Shown: positions 32,301-45,559 of the stretch, one piece after another
Numbering within the stretch: the stretch's first letter is position 1
Layout: each line of letters opens with the position of its first letter
Source: Paratinospora sagittata
Lineage: Eukaryota; Streptophyta; Magnoliopsida; Ranunculales; Menispermaceae
NCBI GenBank assembly: GCA_035771175.1
Contig: CM069589.1
Location: forward strand, 24,012,201-24,076,200
Length of the DNA stretch: 64,000 nucleotides
Reading direction: 5' to 3'
Position numbers and translations under genes: made by a program
The notes under the pieces: model-generated
What the model was told of the DNA's origin: nothing
Database searches by the model: none
Seen by the model: the letters and a program-made list of their open reading frames with translations, nothing else

Positions 32301-35300
32301 AAGCTGTTATCGTGATTTTCCCATTTTTAGTAAAATGGGCAATAACGCGCTATAGGCCTTGATAACATGCTATCGGAGAGTCAGAAAAACTCGAGCTCTC
32401 GGGTTTGTGTATATCGACCTGCTATAGCCTCGTATCTGTCAATAGAGAACATGATACACAACCCAATAGCACGCTAGCCACGTCTGAGACAAAAATCTAA
32501 TATTTCTAACGATAAAACTGTGGGCACTTCAGCTTGCTCGATTTTTCTATTCCTTACATAGTTTTGCCAGGTTATCTTAATTTAAATATTTTTTACTAAC
32601 ACGTAGATGATTCTCATTGTCTCGCACGCCCAAAACAAATTTAGATTAAAAAACGTTTTGAATCCAAATCATTTTGAACTCTCTTGCTCTTTAACCTGCA
32701 ACTTCTAATTTTATAAAAAAATCATTCTCTGATTTTCAAAAATACAACGCACCCGATTTTTGCAAGATAGATTGAGGTTTCCAAAGAGTTTTTCAAGAGA
32801 AGAAAGTAATGATTCTTGCATTTGCAAAGACAAGCTTCGAATTGAATCAAAATTGCAATCTGTCTTGATGATAACGTCATTGTTCAGCAAGTTCTGCATT
32901 TTATCGCTTTTGTGCTTAGATTTGCAGAGGCTATCCATTGTTTTAAACTGTAACTATATGAAGTGGTCTAGGTAAGATAACACATCACCTATATTGCATC
33001 AAGAACACATCAAACAATAGCTTTCGAAGTCTACAAAGAACAAGCTCGAAGAACGAAGACATATCTCATATCTAATGCATTAGTTTTATCTTTGGTGTGT
33101 AGGGTAACTTCTTGGACAATCACATCACTAAAACTTTGAAAATTGCAAAGTCTTCAAAATCACTTCGATATAGTATTTCATTTTGAAAAAATGTTTTCTG
33201 AAAAGTTTTAATCATAATTTCAATGAGTTTTGAATTATTTAAAAGTTTTAAATCTTATAGCAATATGTTCTCAGTCAATGGAATGGTCCTTGAGTGTCAA
33301 ATATTAATTTTTCAAAAATATGGCTATCCAGCAATTTTCCAGAAGGCACTAGCGCACTATCAGTGTTGATAGCACGTTGATAGGGTTCTATAATAAAGCA
33401 TTTGTTTTTCTGGGAAATTTTCTATAGCGCGCTATCCCCTTTGATAACTCCATAGAAGCTGTTGCCGTGATATTTCCATTTTTAGTAAAATGGGTAAAAC
33501 CGCGCTATAGGCCTTCACAACACGCCATCAAAAAGTCAGAAAAACTCAAGCTCTCGGGTTTGTGTATATCTACCTGCTATAGCCTGCTATCAGTTAATAG
33601 AGAACATGATACACAACCAAATAGCACGCTATGACCGTGCGAGACAAAAATATGATATTTCTAACAAGAAAAATGTGGGCACTTCTGCTTGCTCGATTCT
33701 TCTATCCCTTACACAGTTTTGCCAGGTTATCTTAATTGAAATATTCTCTTCTAACACCTAGATGATTCCCATTGTCTCGCACGCCCAAAACAACTTTAGA
33801 TTAAACAACGCTTTGAATTGTACTCTCTTGCTTTTTAACCTGCAACTTAAAATTTTATAAAATACTCATTCTCTGATTTTCAAAAATACAACACGCACAA
33901 TTTTTGCAAGTTAGATTGAGGTTTCCAAAGAGTCTTTCAAGAGAAGCAAGTATTGATTCTTGCATTTGCCAAAACAAGCTTCGAATTGAATCATAATTGC
34001 AATCTGTCTTGATGATAACGTCATTGTTCAACAAGTTCTTCATTTTATCCCTTTTGTGCTTAGATTTGCAGAGGCTATCCATTGTTTCAAACTGTAAGTA
34101 TATATGAAGTGGTCCAGGTAAGATAACACATCACCAGTATTGCATCAAGAACACATCAAACAATAGCTTTCGAAGTCTACAAAGATCAAGCTCGAAGAAC
34201 GAAAACATATCTCATGTCTAATGCATTAGTTTTATCTTTGGTGTGTAGGGTAACTTCTCGGACAATCTCAGCATAAAAACTTTGAAAATTGCAAAGTCTT
34301 CAAAATCACTTTGATATAGTATTTCACTTTGAAAAAATGTTTTCTGAAAAGTTCTAATCAAAATTTCAATGAGTTTTGAATTATTTAAAAAATTTTAAAC
34401 TTATATCAATATGTTTTTAGTCAATGGAATGGTTCTTGAGTGTCAAAATAATAATTTTTCAAAAATAAGGCTATCTAGCAATTTTCTAAAATTTTCCAGA
34501 AGGCACCAGCGCACTATCAGTGTTGATAGCAGGCTGATGGGGTTTTATAATAAAACATTTGTTTTCCAGGAAAATTGTCTATAACGTTATCCACTTCGAT
34601 AACTCGCTATAAAGCTGTTATCGTGATTTTCCCATTTTTAGTAAAATGGGCAATAGCGCGCTATAGGCCTTGATAACACGCTATCGGAATGTCAGAAAAA
34701 CTCGAGCTCTCGGGTTTGTGTATATCGACCTGCTATAGCCTCCTATCTGTTAATAGAGAACTTGATACACAACCCAATAGCACGCTAGCCACGTCTGAGA
34801 CAAAAATCTAATGTTTATAACGAGAAAACTGTGGGCACTTCAGCTTGCTCGATTTTTCTATTTCTTACACAGTTTTGCCAGGTTATCTTAATTTAAATAT
34901 TCTTTACTAACACGTAGATGATTCCCATTATCTCGGACGCCCAAAAAAATTATAGATTAAACAACGTTTTGAATCCAAATCATTTTGTACTCTCTTGCTC
35001 TTTAACCTGCCACTTCTAATTTTATAAAACAATTATTCTCTGATTTTCAAAAATACAACACACACGATTTTTGCAAGTTAGATTGAGGTTTCCAAAGAGT
35101 TTTTCAAGAGAAGAAAGTAATGATTCTTGCATTTGCAAAGACAAGCTTCGAATTGAACCAAAATTGTAATCTGTCTTGATGATAACGTCATTGTTCAGCA
35201 AGTTCTGCATTTTATCCCTTTTGTGCTTAGATTTGCAGAGGCTATCCATTGTTTTAAACTGTAACTATATGAAGTGGTCTAGGTAAGATAACACATCACC

Positions 35301-38300
35301 TGTATTGCATCATGAACACATCAAACAGTAGCTTTCGAAGCCTACAGAGATCAAGTTCGAAGAACGAAGACATATCTCATGTCTAATGCCTTAGTTTTAT
35401 CTTTGGTCCGTAGGGTAACTTCTCGGACAATCACAACACTAAAACTTTGAAAATTGCAAAGTCTTCAAAATCACTTCGATATAGTATTTCATTTTGAAAA
35501 AATGTTTTCTGAAAAGTTTTAATCATAATTTCAATGAGTTTTGAATTATTAAAAAGTTTTAAATCTTATAGCAATATGTTTTTAGTCAATGGAATGGTTC
35601 TTGAGTGTCAAATATTAATTTTTCAAAAATAAGGCTATCCAGCTATTGTCCAGAAGGCACTAGCGCACTATCAGTGTTGATAGCACACTGATAGGATTCT
35701 ATAATAAAATATTTGTTTTTTTGGAAAATTGTCTATAACGCGCTATCCCCTTTGATAACTCCATATAAAGTTGTTGCCGTGATCTTTCCATTTTTAGTAA
35801 AATGGGCAATAGCGCGCTATAGGCCTTGACAACACGCTATCAAAAAGTCAGAAAAACTCGAGCTCTCGGATTTGTGTATATCTACCTGCTATAGCCTGCT
35901 ATCAGTTAGTAGAGAACATGATACACAACCAAATAGCACGCTATGCACGTGTTAGACAAAAATCTGATATTTCTAACAAGGAAAATGTGGGCACTTCTGC
36001 TTGCTCGATTTTTCTATCCCTTACACAGTTTTGCCAGGTTATCTTAATTGAAATATTCTCTTCTAACACCTAGATGATTCCCATTGTCTCGCACGCCCAA
36101 AACAACTTTAGATAAACAACGTTTTGAATTGTACTCTCTTGCTTTTTAACCTGCAACTACAAATTTTATAAAACAATCATTCTCTGATTTTCAAAAATAC
36201 AACACACACGATTTTTGCAAGTTCGATTGAGGTTTCCAAAGAGTTTTTCAAGAGAAGAAAGTAATGATTCTTGCATTTGCAAAAACAAGGTTCGAATTGA
36301 ATCAAAATTGCAATCTGTGTTGATGATAACATCATTGTTCAGCAAGTTTTTCATTTTATCCCTTTTGTGCTTAGATTTGCAGTGGTTATCCATTGTTTTA
36401 AACTGTAAGTATATGAAGTGGTCTCGGTAACATAACACATCACCTGTATTGCATCAAGAACACATCAAACAATAGCTTTCGAAGTGTACAAAGGTCAAGC
36501 TCGATGAACGAAGACATATCTCATGTCTAATGCATTAGTTTTATCTTTCCTGTGTAAGGTAATTTCTCGGACAATCTCAGCACAAAAACTCTGAAAATTG
36601 TAAAGTCTTCAAAATCACTTCGATATAGTATTTCATTTTGAAAAAAATGTTTTCTGAAAAGTTTTAATCAAAATTTCAATGGGTTTTGAATTATTTAAAA
36701 GTTTTTAAACTTATATCAATATGTTTTCAGTCAATGGAATGGTTCTTGAGTGTCGAAATAATAAATTTTCAAAAATAAGGCTATCCAGCAATTTTCTAAA
36801 ATTTCCAGAAGGCACCAGCGCACTATCAGTGTTGATAGCAGGCTCATGGGGTTTTATAATAAAACATTTGTTTTTCAGGAAAATTGTCTATAACGTTATC
36901 CCCTTAGATAACTCACTATAAAGCTGTTACCGTGATTTTTCCATTTTTAGTAAAATGGGCAATAGCGCGCTATAGGCCTTGATAACACGCTCTCGGAAAG
37001 TCAAAAAAACTCGAGCTCTCGGGTTTGTGTATATCGACCAGCTATAGCCTACTATTTGTTAATAGAGAACATGATACACAACCCAATAGCACGCTAGCCA
37101 CGTCTGAGACAAAAATCTGATATTTCTAGCAAGAAAAATGTGGGCACTTCAGCTTGCTCGATTTTTCTATCCCTTACACAGTTTTGCCAGGTTATCATAA
37201 TTTAAATATTCTCTACTAACACCTAGATGATTCCCATTGTCTCGCACGCCCAAAACAACTTTAGATTAAACAACGTTTTGAATTGTACTCTCTTGCTTTT
37301 TAACCTGCAACTTCAAATTTTATAAAACACTCATTCTCTGATTTTCAAAAATACAACACGCACAATTTTTACAAGTTAGATTGAGGTTTCCAAAGAGTTT
37401 TTCAAGAGAAGCAAGTAATGATTCTTGCATTTGCCAAAACAAGCTTCGAATTGAATCAAAACTGAACTCTGTCTTGATGATAATGTCATTGTTCAGCAAG
37501 TTCTTCATTTTATCCCTTTTGTGCTCAGATTTGCAGAGGCTATCCATTGTTTTAAACTGTAAGCATATGAAGTGGTCCAGGTAGGATAACACATCACCTG
37601 TATTGCATCAAGAACACATCAAACTATAGCTTTCGAAGTCTACAAAGATCAAGCTCGAAGAACGAAAACATATCTCATGTCTAATGCGTTAGTTTTATCT
37701 TTGGTGTGTAGGGTAACTTCTCGGACAATCTCAGCACAAAAACTTTGAAAATTGTAAAGTCTTCAAAATCACTTCGATATAGTATTTCATTTTGAAAAAA
37801 TGTTTTCTGAAAAGTTTTAATCAAAATTTCAATGAGTTTTGAATTATTTAAAAGTTTTTAAACTTATATCAATATGTTTTCAGTCAATGGAATGGTTCTT
37901 GAGTGTCAAAATATTAATTTTTCAAAAATAAGGCTATCCAGCAATTTTCTAAAATTTTCCAGAAGGCACCAGCGCACTATCAGTGTTGATAGCAGGCTGA
38001 TGGGGTTTTATAATAAAACATTTGTTTTTCAGGAAAATTGTCTATAACGTTATCCACTTCGATAACTCGCTATAAAGCTGTTATCGTGATTTTCCCATTT
38101 TTAGAAAAATGGGCAATAGCACTATAGGCCTTGATAACACGCTATCGGAAAGTCAGAAAAACTCGAGCTCTAGGGTTTGTGTATATCGACCTGCTATAGC
38201 CTGCTATCTGTTAATAGAGAACATGATACACAACCCAATAGCACGCAAGCCACGTCTGAGACAAAAATCTGATATTTCTAACTAGGAAAATGTGGGCACT

Positions 38301-39779
38301 TCAGCTTGCTCAATTTTTCTATTCCTTACACAGTTTTGCCAGGTTATCTTAATTTAAAAACTCTCTACTAACACGTATATGATTCCCATTGTCTCGCACG
38401 CCCAAAACAACTTTAGATTAAACAACGTTTTGAATTCAAATCATTTTGTACTCTCTTGCTCTTTAACCTGCAACTTCTAATTTTATAAAACAATCATTCT
38501 CTGATTTTCAAAAATACAACACACACGATTTTTGCAAGTTAGATTGTGGTTTCCAAAGAGTTTTTCAAGAGAAGAAAGTAATGATTCTTGCATTTGCAAA
38601 GACAAGCTTCAAATTGAACCAAAATTGTAATATGTCTTGATGATAACGTCATTGTTCAGCAAGTTCTGCATTTTATCGCTTTTGTGCTTATATTTGCAGA
38701 GGCTATCGATTGTTTTAAAATGTAAGTATATGAAGTGGTCTAGGTAAGATAACACATCACCTGTATTGCATCAAGAACACATCAAACAGTAGCTTTCGAA
38801 GTCTACAAAGATCAAGCTCGAAGAACGAAGACATATCCCATGTTTAATGGATTAGTTTTATCTTTGGTGCGTAGGGTAACTTCTCGGACAATCACAACAC
38901 TAAACTTGAAAATTGCAAAGTCTTCAAAATCACTTCGATATAGTATTTCATTTTGAAAAAATGTTTTATGAAAAGTTTTAATCATAATTTCAATGAGTTT
39001 TGAATTATTTAAAAGTTTTAAATCTTATAGCAATATGTTTTCAATCAATGGAATTGGTCTTGAGTGTCAAATATTAATTTTTCAAAAATAAGCCTATCCA
39101 GCAGTTTTCGAGAAGGCACTAGCACACTATCAGTGTTGATAGCACGCTGATAGGGTTCTATAATAAAACATTTATTTTTCTGGGAAATTGTCTATAACGC
39201 GCTATCCCCTTTGATAACTCCATATAAAGCTATTGCTGTGATCTTTCCATTTTTAGTAAAATGGGCAATAGCGCTATAGGCCTTGACAACACGCTATCAA
39301 AAAGTCAGAAAAACTCGAGCTCTCGGGTTTGTGTATATCTACCTGCTATAGCCTGTTATCAGTTAATTGAGAACATGATACACAACCAAATAGCACGCTA
39401 TGCACGTGTGAGACAAAAATATGATATTTCTAACAAGAAAAATGTGGGCACTTATGCTTGCTCAATTTTTCTGTCCCTTACACAATTTTGCTAGGTTATC
39501 TTATTTGAAATATTCTCTTCTAACACCTAGATGATTCCCATTGTCTCGCACGCCCAAAACTACTTTAGATTAAACAACGTTTTGAATTGTACTCTCTTGC
39601 TTTTTAACCTGCAACTTCAAATTTTATAAAACACTCATTCTCTGATTTTCAAAAATACAACACGCACAATTTTTGCAAGTTAGATTGAGGTTTCCAAAGA
39701 GTTTTTCAAGTGAAGCAAGTAATGATTCTTGCATTTGCCAAAAAAAGCTTCGAATTGAATCAAAATTGCAATCTGTCTT
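29357..39779. repeat. Satellite 1 array D (about nine units)
   Basis: Anchor positions are 29456, 30619, 31785, 32950, 34094, 35261, 36405, 37559 and 38722, giving periods of 1163, 1166, 1165, 1144, 1167, 1144, 1154 and 1163 bp. Long and short unit types, with or without 11 nt after gttttgaat, partly alternate. Exact ATAGCGCGCTAT palindromes lie at 34653, 35809 and 36962, among many one-base variants. Small open frames on both strands recur but are not conserved as protein. The array is cut by the LTR of element 3. Confidence 0.94.
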
Positions 39780-40205
39780 TGTCACACCCCGCCCGGACGC
39801 GCCTAAATCCGGCATATGTGAGGCATTATAACAGTGCAATACATGAATTCCAAATATACAGGCATATGTGCGGCAGTATAAACAGTATATGACATAATGC
39901 AGTGTAAATGAATAGTGGACATAATAATAATTGAATGTAAACTTTAATAAAAATTATGAAACACGCAAACCTATGTTTCGTTCCCCACCTTCAAACAAAA
40001 CTTCTTCTTTCAGATCTGGCGCTTTTCTCAGGACAGAACTTCGTTGCACCGCTTTCAGATCTGGCCCTTTCCTCCAGATAGAACTTTGTTGTACTGCACC
40101 GAGAGTCTCGGACAGAGAGTCTCAAAAACTTAGAATGCGTGGAAAGGAGAAGAAATTCACAAGAGAAGGTGATTTTGGTGTGAGGAATGAGAAATGAGGA
40201 GGTTT

Positions 40206-40213
40206 CTTATATA
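40206..40213 (-). promoter_or_regulatory. LTR TATA box, element 3 3' LTR
   Basis: TATATAAG on the minus strand, in the same context as the other LTRs. Confidence 0.7.
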
Positions 40214-40222
40214 GAGATTTTT

Positions 40223-40520
40223 GCGCCTGAACGTTCGGGCATGCGCCTGAACGTTCTGGCATGCGCCTGTACGTTCTGGCATGCGCCTGAACATTCTGGC
40301 ATGCGCCTGTACGTTCTGGCATGCGCTTGAACATTCTGGCATGCCTTGCGCCTGAACATTCTGGCATGCCTTGCGCCTGAACGTTCTGTCATGCGCCTGA
40401 ATGTTTGGGCATGCATTGCGCCTGAACGTTCTGTCATGCGCCTGAACATTCTGGCATGAGCCTGAACGTTCTGGCATGCGCCTGAACGTTCTGGCATGCG
40501 CCTGAACGTTCGGGAGTTGC
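40223..40520. repeat. 20-bp LTR minisatellite, fourteen units
   Basis: This is the longest version of the gcgcctgaacgttctggcat array. Three units carry a 5-bp insert (gcctt or gcatt). Each unit holds the palindromes aacgtt and gcatgc. A 20-bp period makes a 20-residue peptide repeat appear open in several frames, which I treat as an artefact. Confidence 0.92.
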
Positions 40521-40580
40521 CTAAATAGTAATTTTTTTTTTTTTTGTTTTTTTTTTTTTTGTGAAATACAGGGTATTACA

Positions 40581-40596
40581 CTCTACCCCCCTTAAA
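40581..40596 (-). promoter_or_regulatory. Polypurine tract of element 3
   Basis: TTTAAGGGGGGTAGAG in sense, directly before the 3' LTR. Identical to element 2. Confidence 0.9.
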
Positions 40597-40819
40597 GGGA
40601 TTTCGCCCTCGAAATCAAGTCAAGTAGTGATGAGGGTTATCGGCTTGAGAAGTAGCCACAGGTAGATAAGGAGGCCACTGCATGTGTCCATCACTATATC
40701 CATTGATATTATTTTCAAACATCTGCGTAGTTATTGAAGTGAAACAATGGATCAAGATAGGTGTAAACAATGTTTCATCTTGTGATTGATAAGTGAAAAT
40801 AATACAATGTATCACATCA
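40597..40819 (-). other. 3' non-coding part of element 3
   Basis: The stretch between the pol stop and the polypurine tract, homologous to 15647-15869. No recognisable gene. Confidence 0.6.
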
Positions 40820-42232
40820 TCAGTTGGTACTAGAAAACAATTCAGGGTATTTCTGTTTAATTGTTGCTTCTAGTTCCCATGTTGCTTCCTTTACGCCGAG
40901 GTGATCCCAGAGCACTTTCACAAGTGGTATGCTACGTCGTCGTAGTTCATGAGTTTTTCGATCTAAAATCTGGAATACTTTCTCCTGATACGTATTTCCT
41001 TCCTCAACCCGAACCTCGACTAAATGGATGATATGCGAAGGATCAGGATGATACTTGCGAAGCATAGATATGTGAAAAACTTCATGATCCTTAGGCATGG
41101 ACGATGGAAGGGACAGACGATAAGCAAGTTTGCCAATACGTTCAATGATCTGAAATGGACCGATATATCGCGGGGACAGCTTGCCTTTGATTCCAAAGCG
41201 TTTGACACCTCTTGTGGGCTGGACTTTCAGAAAAACAAAGTCCCCCTTATCAAATTCTAGAGGTTGTCTCCGCTTGTCAGCATAGCTCTTTTGTCGACTT
41301 TGTGCAACGCGAAGTCGTTCCTTTACTAGTGTGATCTTCTCAGAAGTCTCTTGAACTAGTTCAGGACCTAACTGCGGTCGATCTGCCATATCTAACCAGC
41401 ATACCGGAGATCTGCAAGGCCGACCATGGAGAGCCTCGTATGGTGCCATGCCGATACTAGTTTGGTAGCTATTGTTGTATGCAAACTCAGCTAGATGCAA
41501 ATACTTTGCCCATCCGTCATTAAAGTCCAAAATGCAGCAGCGTAACATGTCTTCTAAGATTTGAATAAGCCACTCTGACTGACCATCAGTCTGAGGGTGG
41601 AAGGTTGTGCTCATAGTGATCTTAGAACCCATTCTATTCTGGAAGCTTTTCCAAAAGTTGGATGTGAATCGAGGGTCTCGATCAGAGACGATCGTGAGTG
41701 GTATGCCATGAAGGCGTACGATCTCTCTTTCATAGAGTTCTGCAAGTTTGGAGGGATTATCCGAGAACTTTATTGGCAAGAAGTGTGCAGACTTTGTAAG
41801 TCTGTCAATGATTACCTAGATAGCATCTTGCCCTTTATTGTTTCGAGGTAAGGCTGTGGCAAAATCCATTGCGATGTTCTCCCATTCCCATTCTCCAATA
41901 GGTAACGGCTGGAGAAGTCCAGAGGGAAGTCTTCGTTCTGCCTTGACTTACTGGCAAACGAGACATCGAGCAACGAAGTTTGCAATTTATTTCTTCATTC
42001 CAGAAAACCAAAATTGTCGCTTGACATCCTTGTACATCTTGTCACCCCAAAGATGCATAGCGTACCTCTAACAATGCATCTCAGTAAGCACTTCTTTACG
42101 AACCTCAGGATCGTTCGGTAGGCAGAGACGTTTTTTATAGCAAACGGTGCCGTCTCCAGAGACCGACCAATGAGGAAGGTCCTGGCCACTGAGTAGAAGG
42201 TCTCGTTTCTCCATTAACATAGGGTCATTGGC
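40820..42232 (-). pseudogene. Integrase and chromodomain of element 3
   Basis: The open frame 40820-41779 (319 codons) includes SDRDPRFTS, TDGQSE, the GPF-containing C-terminal domain and a complete chromodomain (LRRRSIPLVKVLWDHLGVKE, ATWELEATIKQKYPELF). It ends in the natural TGA at 40820-40822. Upstream, the zinc-binding and first-Asp region is broken by TCG to TAG (about 42067), AAA to TAA (about 41949) and TGG to TAG (about 41816). The last is at the same codon as in element 1. This is the best copy of the chromodomain and supports the chromovirus call. Confidence 0.93.
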
Positions 42233-43830
42233 TTAAGCGGCTGAAATTTTTCGAACGAGCTCAGAGTTGACTGATAATTGAGAGAGTCGTGGTCTTGGTC
42301 CTTCGACGTTCAGCTGTAGGTTAAAGTTCTCCAACTCTGTAGCCAACTTCCCCATTTCGTAGTTAAGAGTGCAAGCAACACAAGATTTTCTACTCAGGGT
42401 ATCGGCCACAACATTAGCCTTTTCGGGATGGTACTGGAGTTGAAAGTCATAATCTTTCAAGAATTCCAACCATCGTCTTTGGCGGAGGTTAAGGTCTCTC
42501 TGAGTGTATATGTACTTAAGACTCTTGTGATCCGAGAAGAACTCAAACCGTTCGCCGTATAGGTAATGACGCCACAACTTCAGTGCAAATACGGCAGCTG
42601 CAAGTTCCAAGTCATGCGTTGGGTAATTACCCTCATGAATCTTCAGTTGTCTGGATGCATATGCAACCACTTGGCCTTCTTGCATTAGCACGGCACCTAA
42701 GCCTTGGAGAGAGGCGTCGGTGTATAATGAAAATCCAATTGCATTTCTTGGAGTGATAAGTACAGGTGCTGTCGTGAGGCGTTTCTTCAATTCCTGAAAT
42801 GATGCTTCACAGGCGGGATTCCAGAGAAATCACACGTCTTTTCGAGTGAGCTTGGTCATAGGTTCAGCAATCTTTGAGAAGTCCTTGATGAAGCGTCGGT
42901 AATAGCCAGCCAACCCAAGAAAACTCCTAATCAAAGTAACAGTGGTAGGTTGCTTCCAGTTTAAAACTGCTTCAACCTTAGAAGGATCTACCTCAATGCC
43001 ATTGCCAGAAACCACATGGCCTAGGAATTGAACTGTCTTTGCCCAAAATTCGCACTTGCTCAACTTTGCATACAGTTGGTGGCTTCTCAAGGTCTGGAGG
43101 ACAATCTTCAAATGTATTTTATGGTCTTCCTCGGTTGAGGAATATATCAAGATGTCGTCCACAAAAACCACCACAAATCGGTCTAAGTATAACCTGAAGA
43201 TGCGATTTATCAAATCCATGAATGCAGCAGGTGCATTTGTTAGACCGAACGGCATAACTAAGAACTCATAATGACCGTACCGAGTTCGGAACGTCGTCTT
43301 GGTGATGTCCGACTCTCGGATCCGGAGTTGGTGATAACCGGAACGTAAATCAATCTTAGAGAAGTATTTGGCATCTCTAAGTTGGTCGAACAAGTCATCG
43401 ATCCTGGGCAACGGATATCTGTTCTTGATGGTGACGTTATTCAACTTGCGATAATCGATGCAAAGTCGTAACGAACTATCCTTTTTCCGAACAAACAGAA
43501 CTGGAGCACCCCAGGGTGATGAACTCTTTCGGATGAAGCCATTACTCTCTAATTCCTTAAGTTGTTTGTCTAATTCGACCAGTTCGACATTTGACATTCT
43601 GTATGGTGGAATGGAGATAGGCCCTGTCCTTGGTATGTGGTTGATCTCAAAATCGAATTCCCGAACTGGAGGTAGACCAGGAAGGTCATTAAGAAAAATC
43701 GTTGGGAATTTAGATATGACTGGAACATCACGTACTTCGAGAGGGTATAGTGCTGGTGAGTTGGTTTCATTGCCAAGGGATAGAGCTCGGAGTTGTGCCT
43801 TGAGAAGGGCAACTGTTGATTTGTGTATCC
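42233..43830 (-). pseudogene. RT and RNase H of element 3
   Basis: The open stretch 42830-44071 holds the protease C-terminus and RT to its end, with [33 protein letters not shown] and [14 protein letters not shown] to TGA at 42830 cuts before RNase H, which is then open at 42233-42790 with YTDAS, LELAAAV, SDHKSL and VVADTLS (Ala to Thr beside the catalytic Asp). A CAA-to-TAA change closes that segment at 42233. Apart from these stops, the frame is the ancestral one downstream of the frameshift at about 44034. Confidence 0.92.
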
Positions 43831-44240
43831 ATTGCCTCGTTCCCTGAAGCTTGACCAACTCTCCTGTAGGCAAGGTTAACTGAACTTGCTCCTTCATACA
43901 TTCGATCTTTACATTCAGTGGTGTTAACCAGTCCATGCCAAGGATGATGTCGAAGTCGTCAAAATCCATCACAAACAGATCGGCATATATGATATGTTCT
44001 GACATTCGAAGCTCACATCGAGAACACTGCAACTTTGACGTCAGTACCAGATCCGAACGGTGATGTGACATGGAGTGTGATGTTTGTGGGTTCAGGATGC
44101 AGGCCTAAATGTCTTACCAATGCTGATGATACAAAAGAATGCGTAGCACCTGAATCAAACAAAACATGCACCATTGTATTGAACAAAAGAAAGGTACCTT
44201 CGACGACATTGTTGTCTGGTAGGGGATGTTGAGCGATGGC
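43831..44240 (-). pseudogene. Aspartic protease of element 3 (1-bp frameshift)
   Basis: The active-site motif [10 protein letters not shown] is present in the upstream frame (about 44130-44160). An extra base at about 44034 (aacttt against aagtt in element 2) shifts the frame inside the domain. After it the conserved part continues as [20 protein letters not shown] and ILGMDWL. Confidence 0.88.
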
Positions 44241-45530
44241 GAATGCTCGACCCTGATTCCGTTGACCCTGGTTCTACTGGTTCTGCCTGGGTTGCGCATT
44301 AGCAGCAGGTGGTGCTTGTTGGACCGGAATAGCCGGAATAGGTTGCTGAAGGTGCGGACAAAGATGTTTTACATGGCCCTTCTGGCCGCAGTTGAAACAT
44401 GTCGGATGATACTGCGGATGGTTCTGTTGGCCATGCTGATTGTTCGGCTGGCCATGCTGAATGTGGTGTCGACCACCACCTCTGCCATTGCCGTTTCGAT
44501 GGCCACCTCTTCCATAACGACCTCCGCGGCCATTATTTCGGAAACCCTGATGGTTAGGGTTAGAAGGTTCAGTGGCAGGTGTTGTGGTCTCATTCTTCGA
44601 AACCGGGGCTGGGAGGGCTGGGTTTTGATTGTAGTAGGGCTTTTTCTAGTTGCCATGTTGCATGCCTTGTTGGGAAAACTTTGCAGGCCGTTTGCCCTTA
44701 TTCATTCGCTGTTCCTGTAAGAGCTTCTCTTGTTCAAAGCTCATGGCTTTGTCAACAACCTCTTTGTAAATCTTGAGATCCAAGATTGATACGGCTTGCC
44801 GAATGTCATGGCGAAGGCCATTATAAAATTTCTCAGTCTTATCTCGTTCCGTTGAGATGGTGGAGAGAGAGTAGACGGATAATTCTTTGAATTTTCCAGC
44901 ATATTCTCTGACGGTCATGGTGCCTTGGTATAACTTAGCGAAGTCCTGTCGCTTCTGCTTCGTCACGGCACTGGGAAAATACTCATCAATAAACATTGAC
45001 TCGAACTGTTGCCAAGTCATAGCGGCTATGTTGACCCGTGGGTCTTCTTTCATGGTGATCCACCATTTGTTTGCTCCACCAACTAGTTGGTAGGTCGCTA
45101 GTGGAATATTACGAGTCTCATCAACTCCCATTGCATCAAGAGCCTTCTTTGACTCATCCAGCCACTTTTGCACCTCATCAGGATCAATGGTGCCATCGAA
45201 AGTAAGAGGTTGTAGCCGCTTGTATTTAGTAATCTGATCAGTTTGAGCTTCCGACCCAAATTTTACAGGTGCTTGAACCGTGGCAACCTAACTGGCTGCA
45301 GTCTCACGAACGGCAGTTTGAACAGTGGCCTCAATAAATCCAGCGAAGAAGGTTTCAATGCTTGAAGGCATGGCAAAAGGTGCGGGTGGGGGTGGGATTG
45401 CCTGCCCAGATGGAGTGGCAGTGTCGGGTGTGGCCTGTGCTGTTGTCGGAGGCGGCAGTTCCTGAATCTCAGGAGGTGCCTCAACTGCGGGATGAACAGT
45501 ACGTGGCGTTTCTCTCTTTCTTGTTTGCAT
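44241..45530 (-). pseudogene. Gag of element 3 (two stops, zinc knuckle intact)
   Basis: The start ATG is at 45528-45530 (MQTRKRETPRTVHPAVE). The N-terminus is Pro/Thr-rich, then the capsid-like region follows (WLDESKKALDAMG, TWQQFESMFIDEYFPSAVTK). Stops are CAG to TAG at 45288-45290 and AAG to TAG at 44646-44648. The frame is otherwise continuous into the protease, showing that gag and pol were one ORF. The knuckle [14 protein letters not shown] at 44358-44399 fits CX2CX4HX4C. It lies about 0.8 kb downstream of the aORF stop. Confidence 0.92.
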
Positions 45531-45537
45531 TTTCTCA

Positions 45538-45559
45538 CTGGCAAGGAGAAAATAAAACC
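45538..45559 (-). promoter_or_regulatory. Candidate 3' splice site 7 nt before gag ATG, element 3
   Basis: The sense strand reads TTTTATTTTCTCCTTGCCAG, then TGAGAAA, then the gag ATG. A long pyrimidine tract ending in CAG is what a plant 3' splice site looks like. Element 1 keeps it with small changes. Confidence 0.45.

Larger units (their letters stand above)
39780..40580 (-). repeat. 3' LTR of element 3, internally deleted (801 bp)
   Basis: The outer terminus TGTCACACC at 39780 sits flush in satellite 1, and the inner terminus GGTATTACA is at 40580. About 0.8 kb of LTR body is missing at about 39806-39825. There cgcctaaa-ccgg joins ccgg-cattataac, with a few extra bases (tatgtgag) between. 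It keeps the TATA box, the 42-bp duplication and fourteen minisatellite units. Confidence 0.92.

Noticed and set aside
982..39839. Recurring frames of 60-92 residues in satellite 1 on both strands
   Set aside because: Overlapping frames on opposite strands of the same tandem unit, mostly with non-ATG starts, differing in length from unit to unit. No domain is recognised.
40157..40497. Peptide repeats of MPERSGACQNVQAHARTFRR type in several frames (also at 24535-24871 and 27652-28017)
   Set aside because: Three 20-bp minisatellite units make 60 nt, so a 20-residue repeat opens in all frames. It is an artefact of the LTR minisatellite.
40223..40520. Regular short repeats resembling a CRISPR array
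   Set aside because: The 20-bp units are contiguous with no unique spacers, they lie inside a plant LTR, and there are no cas genes.
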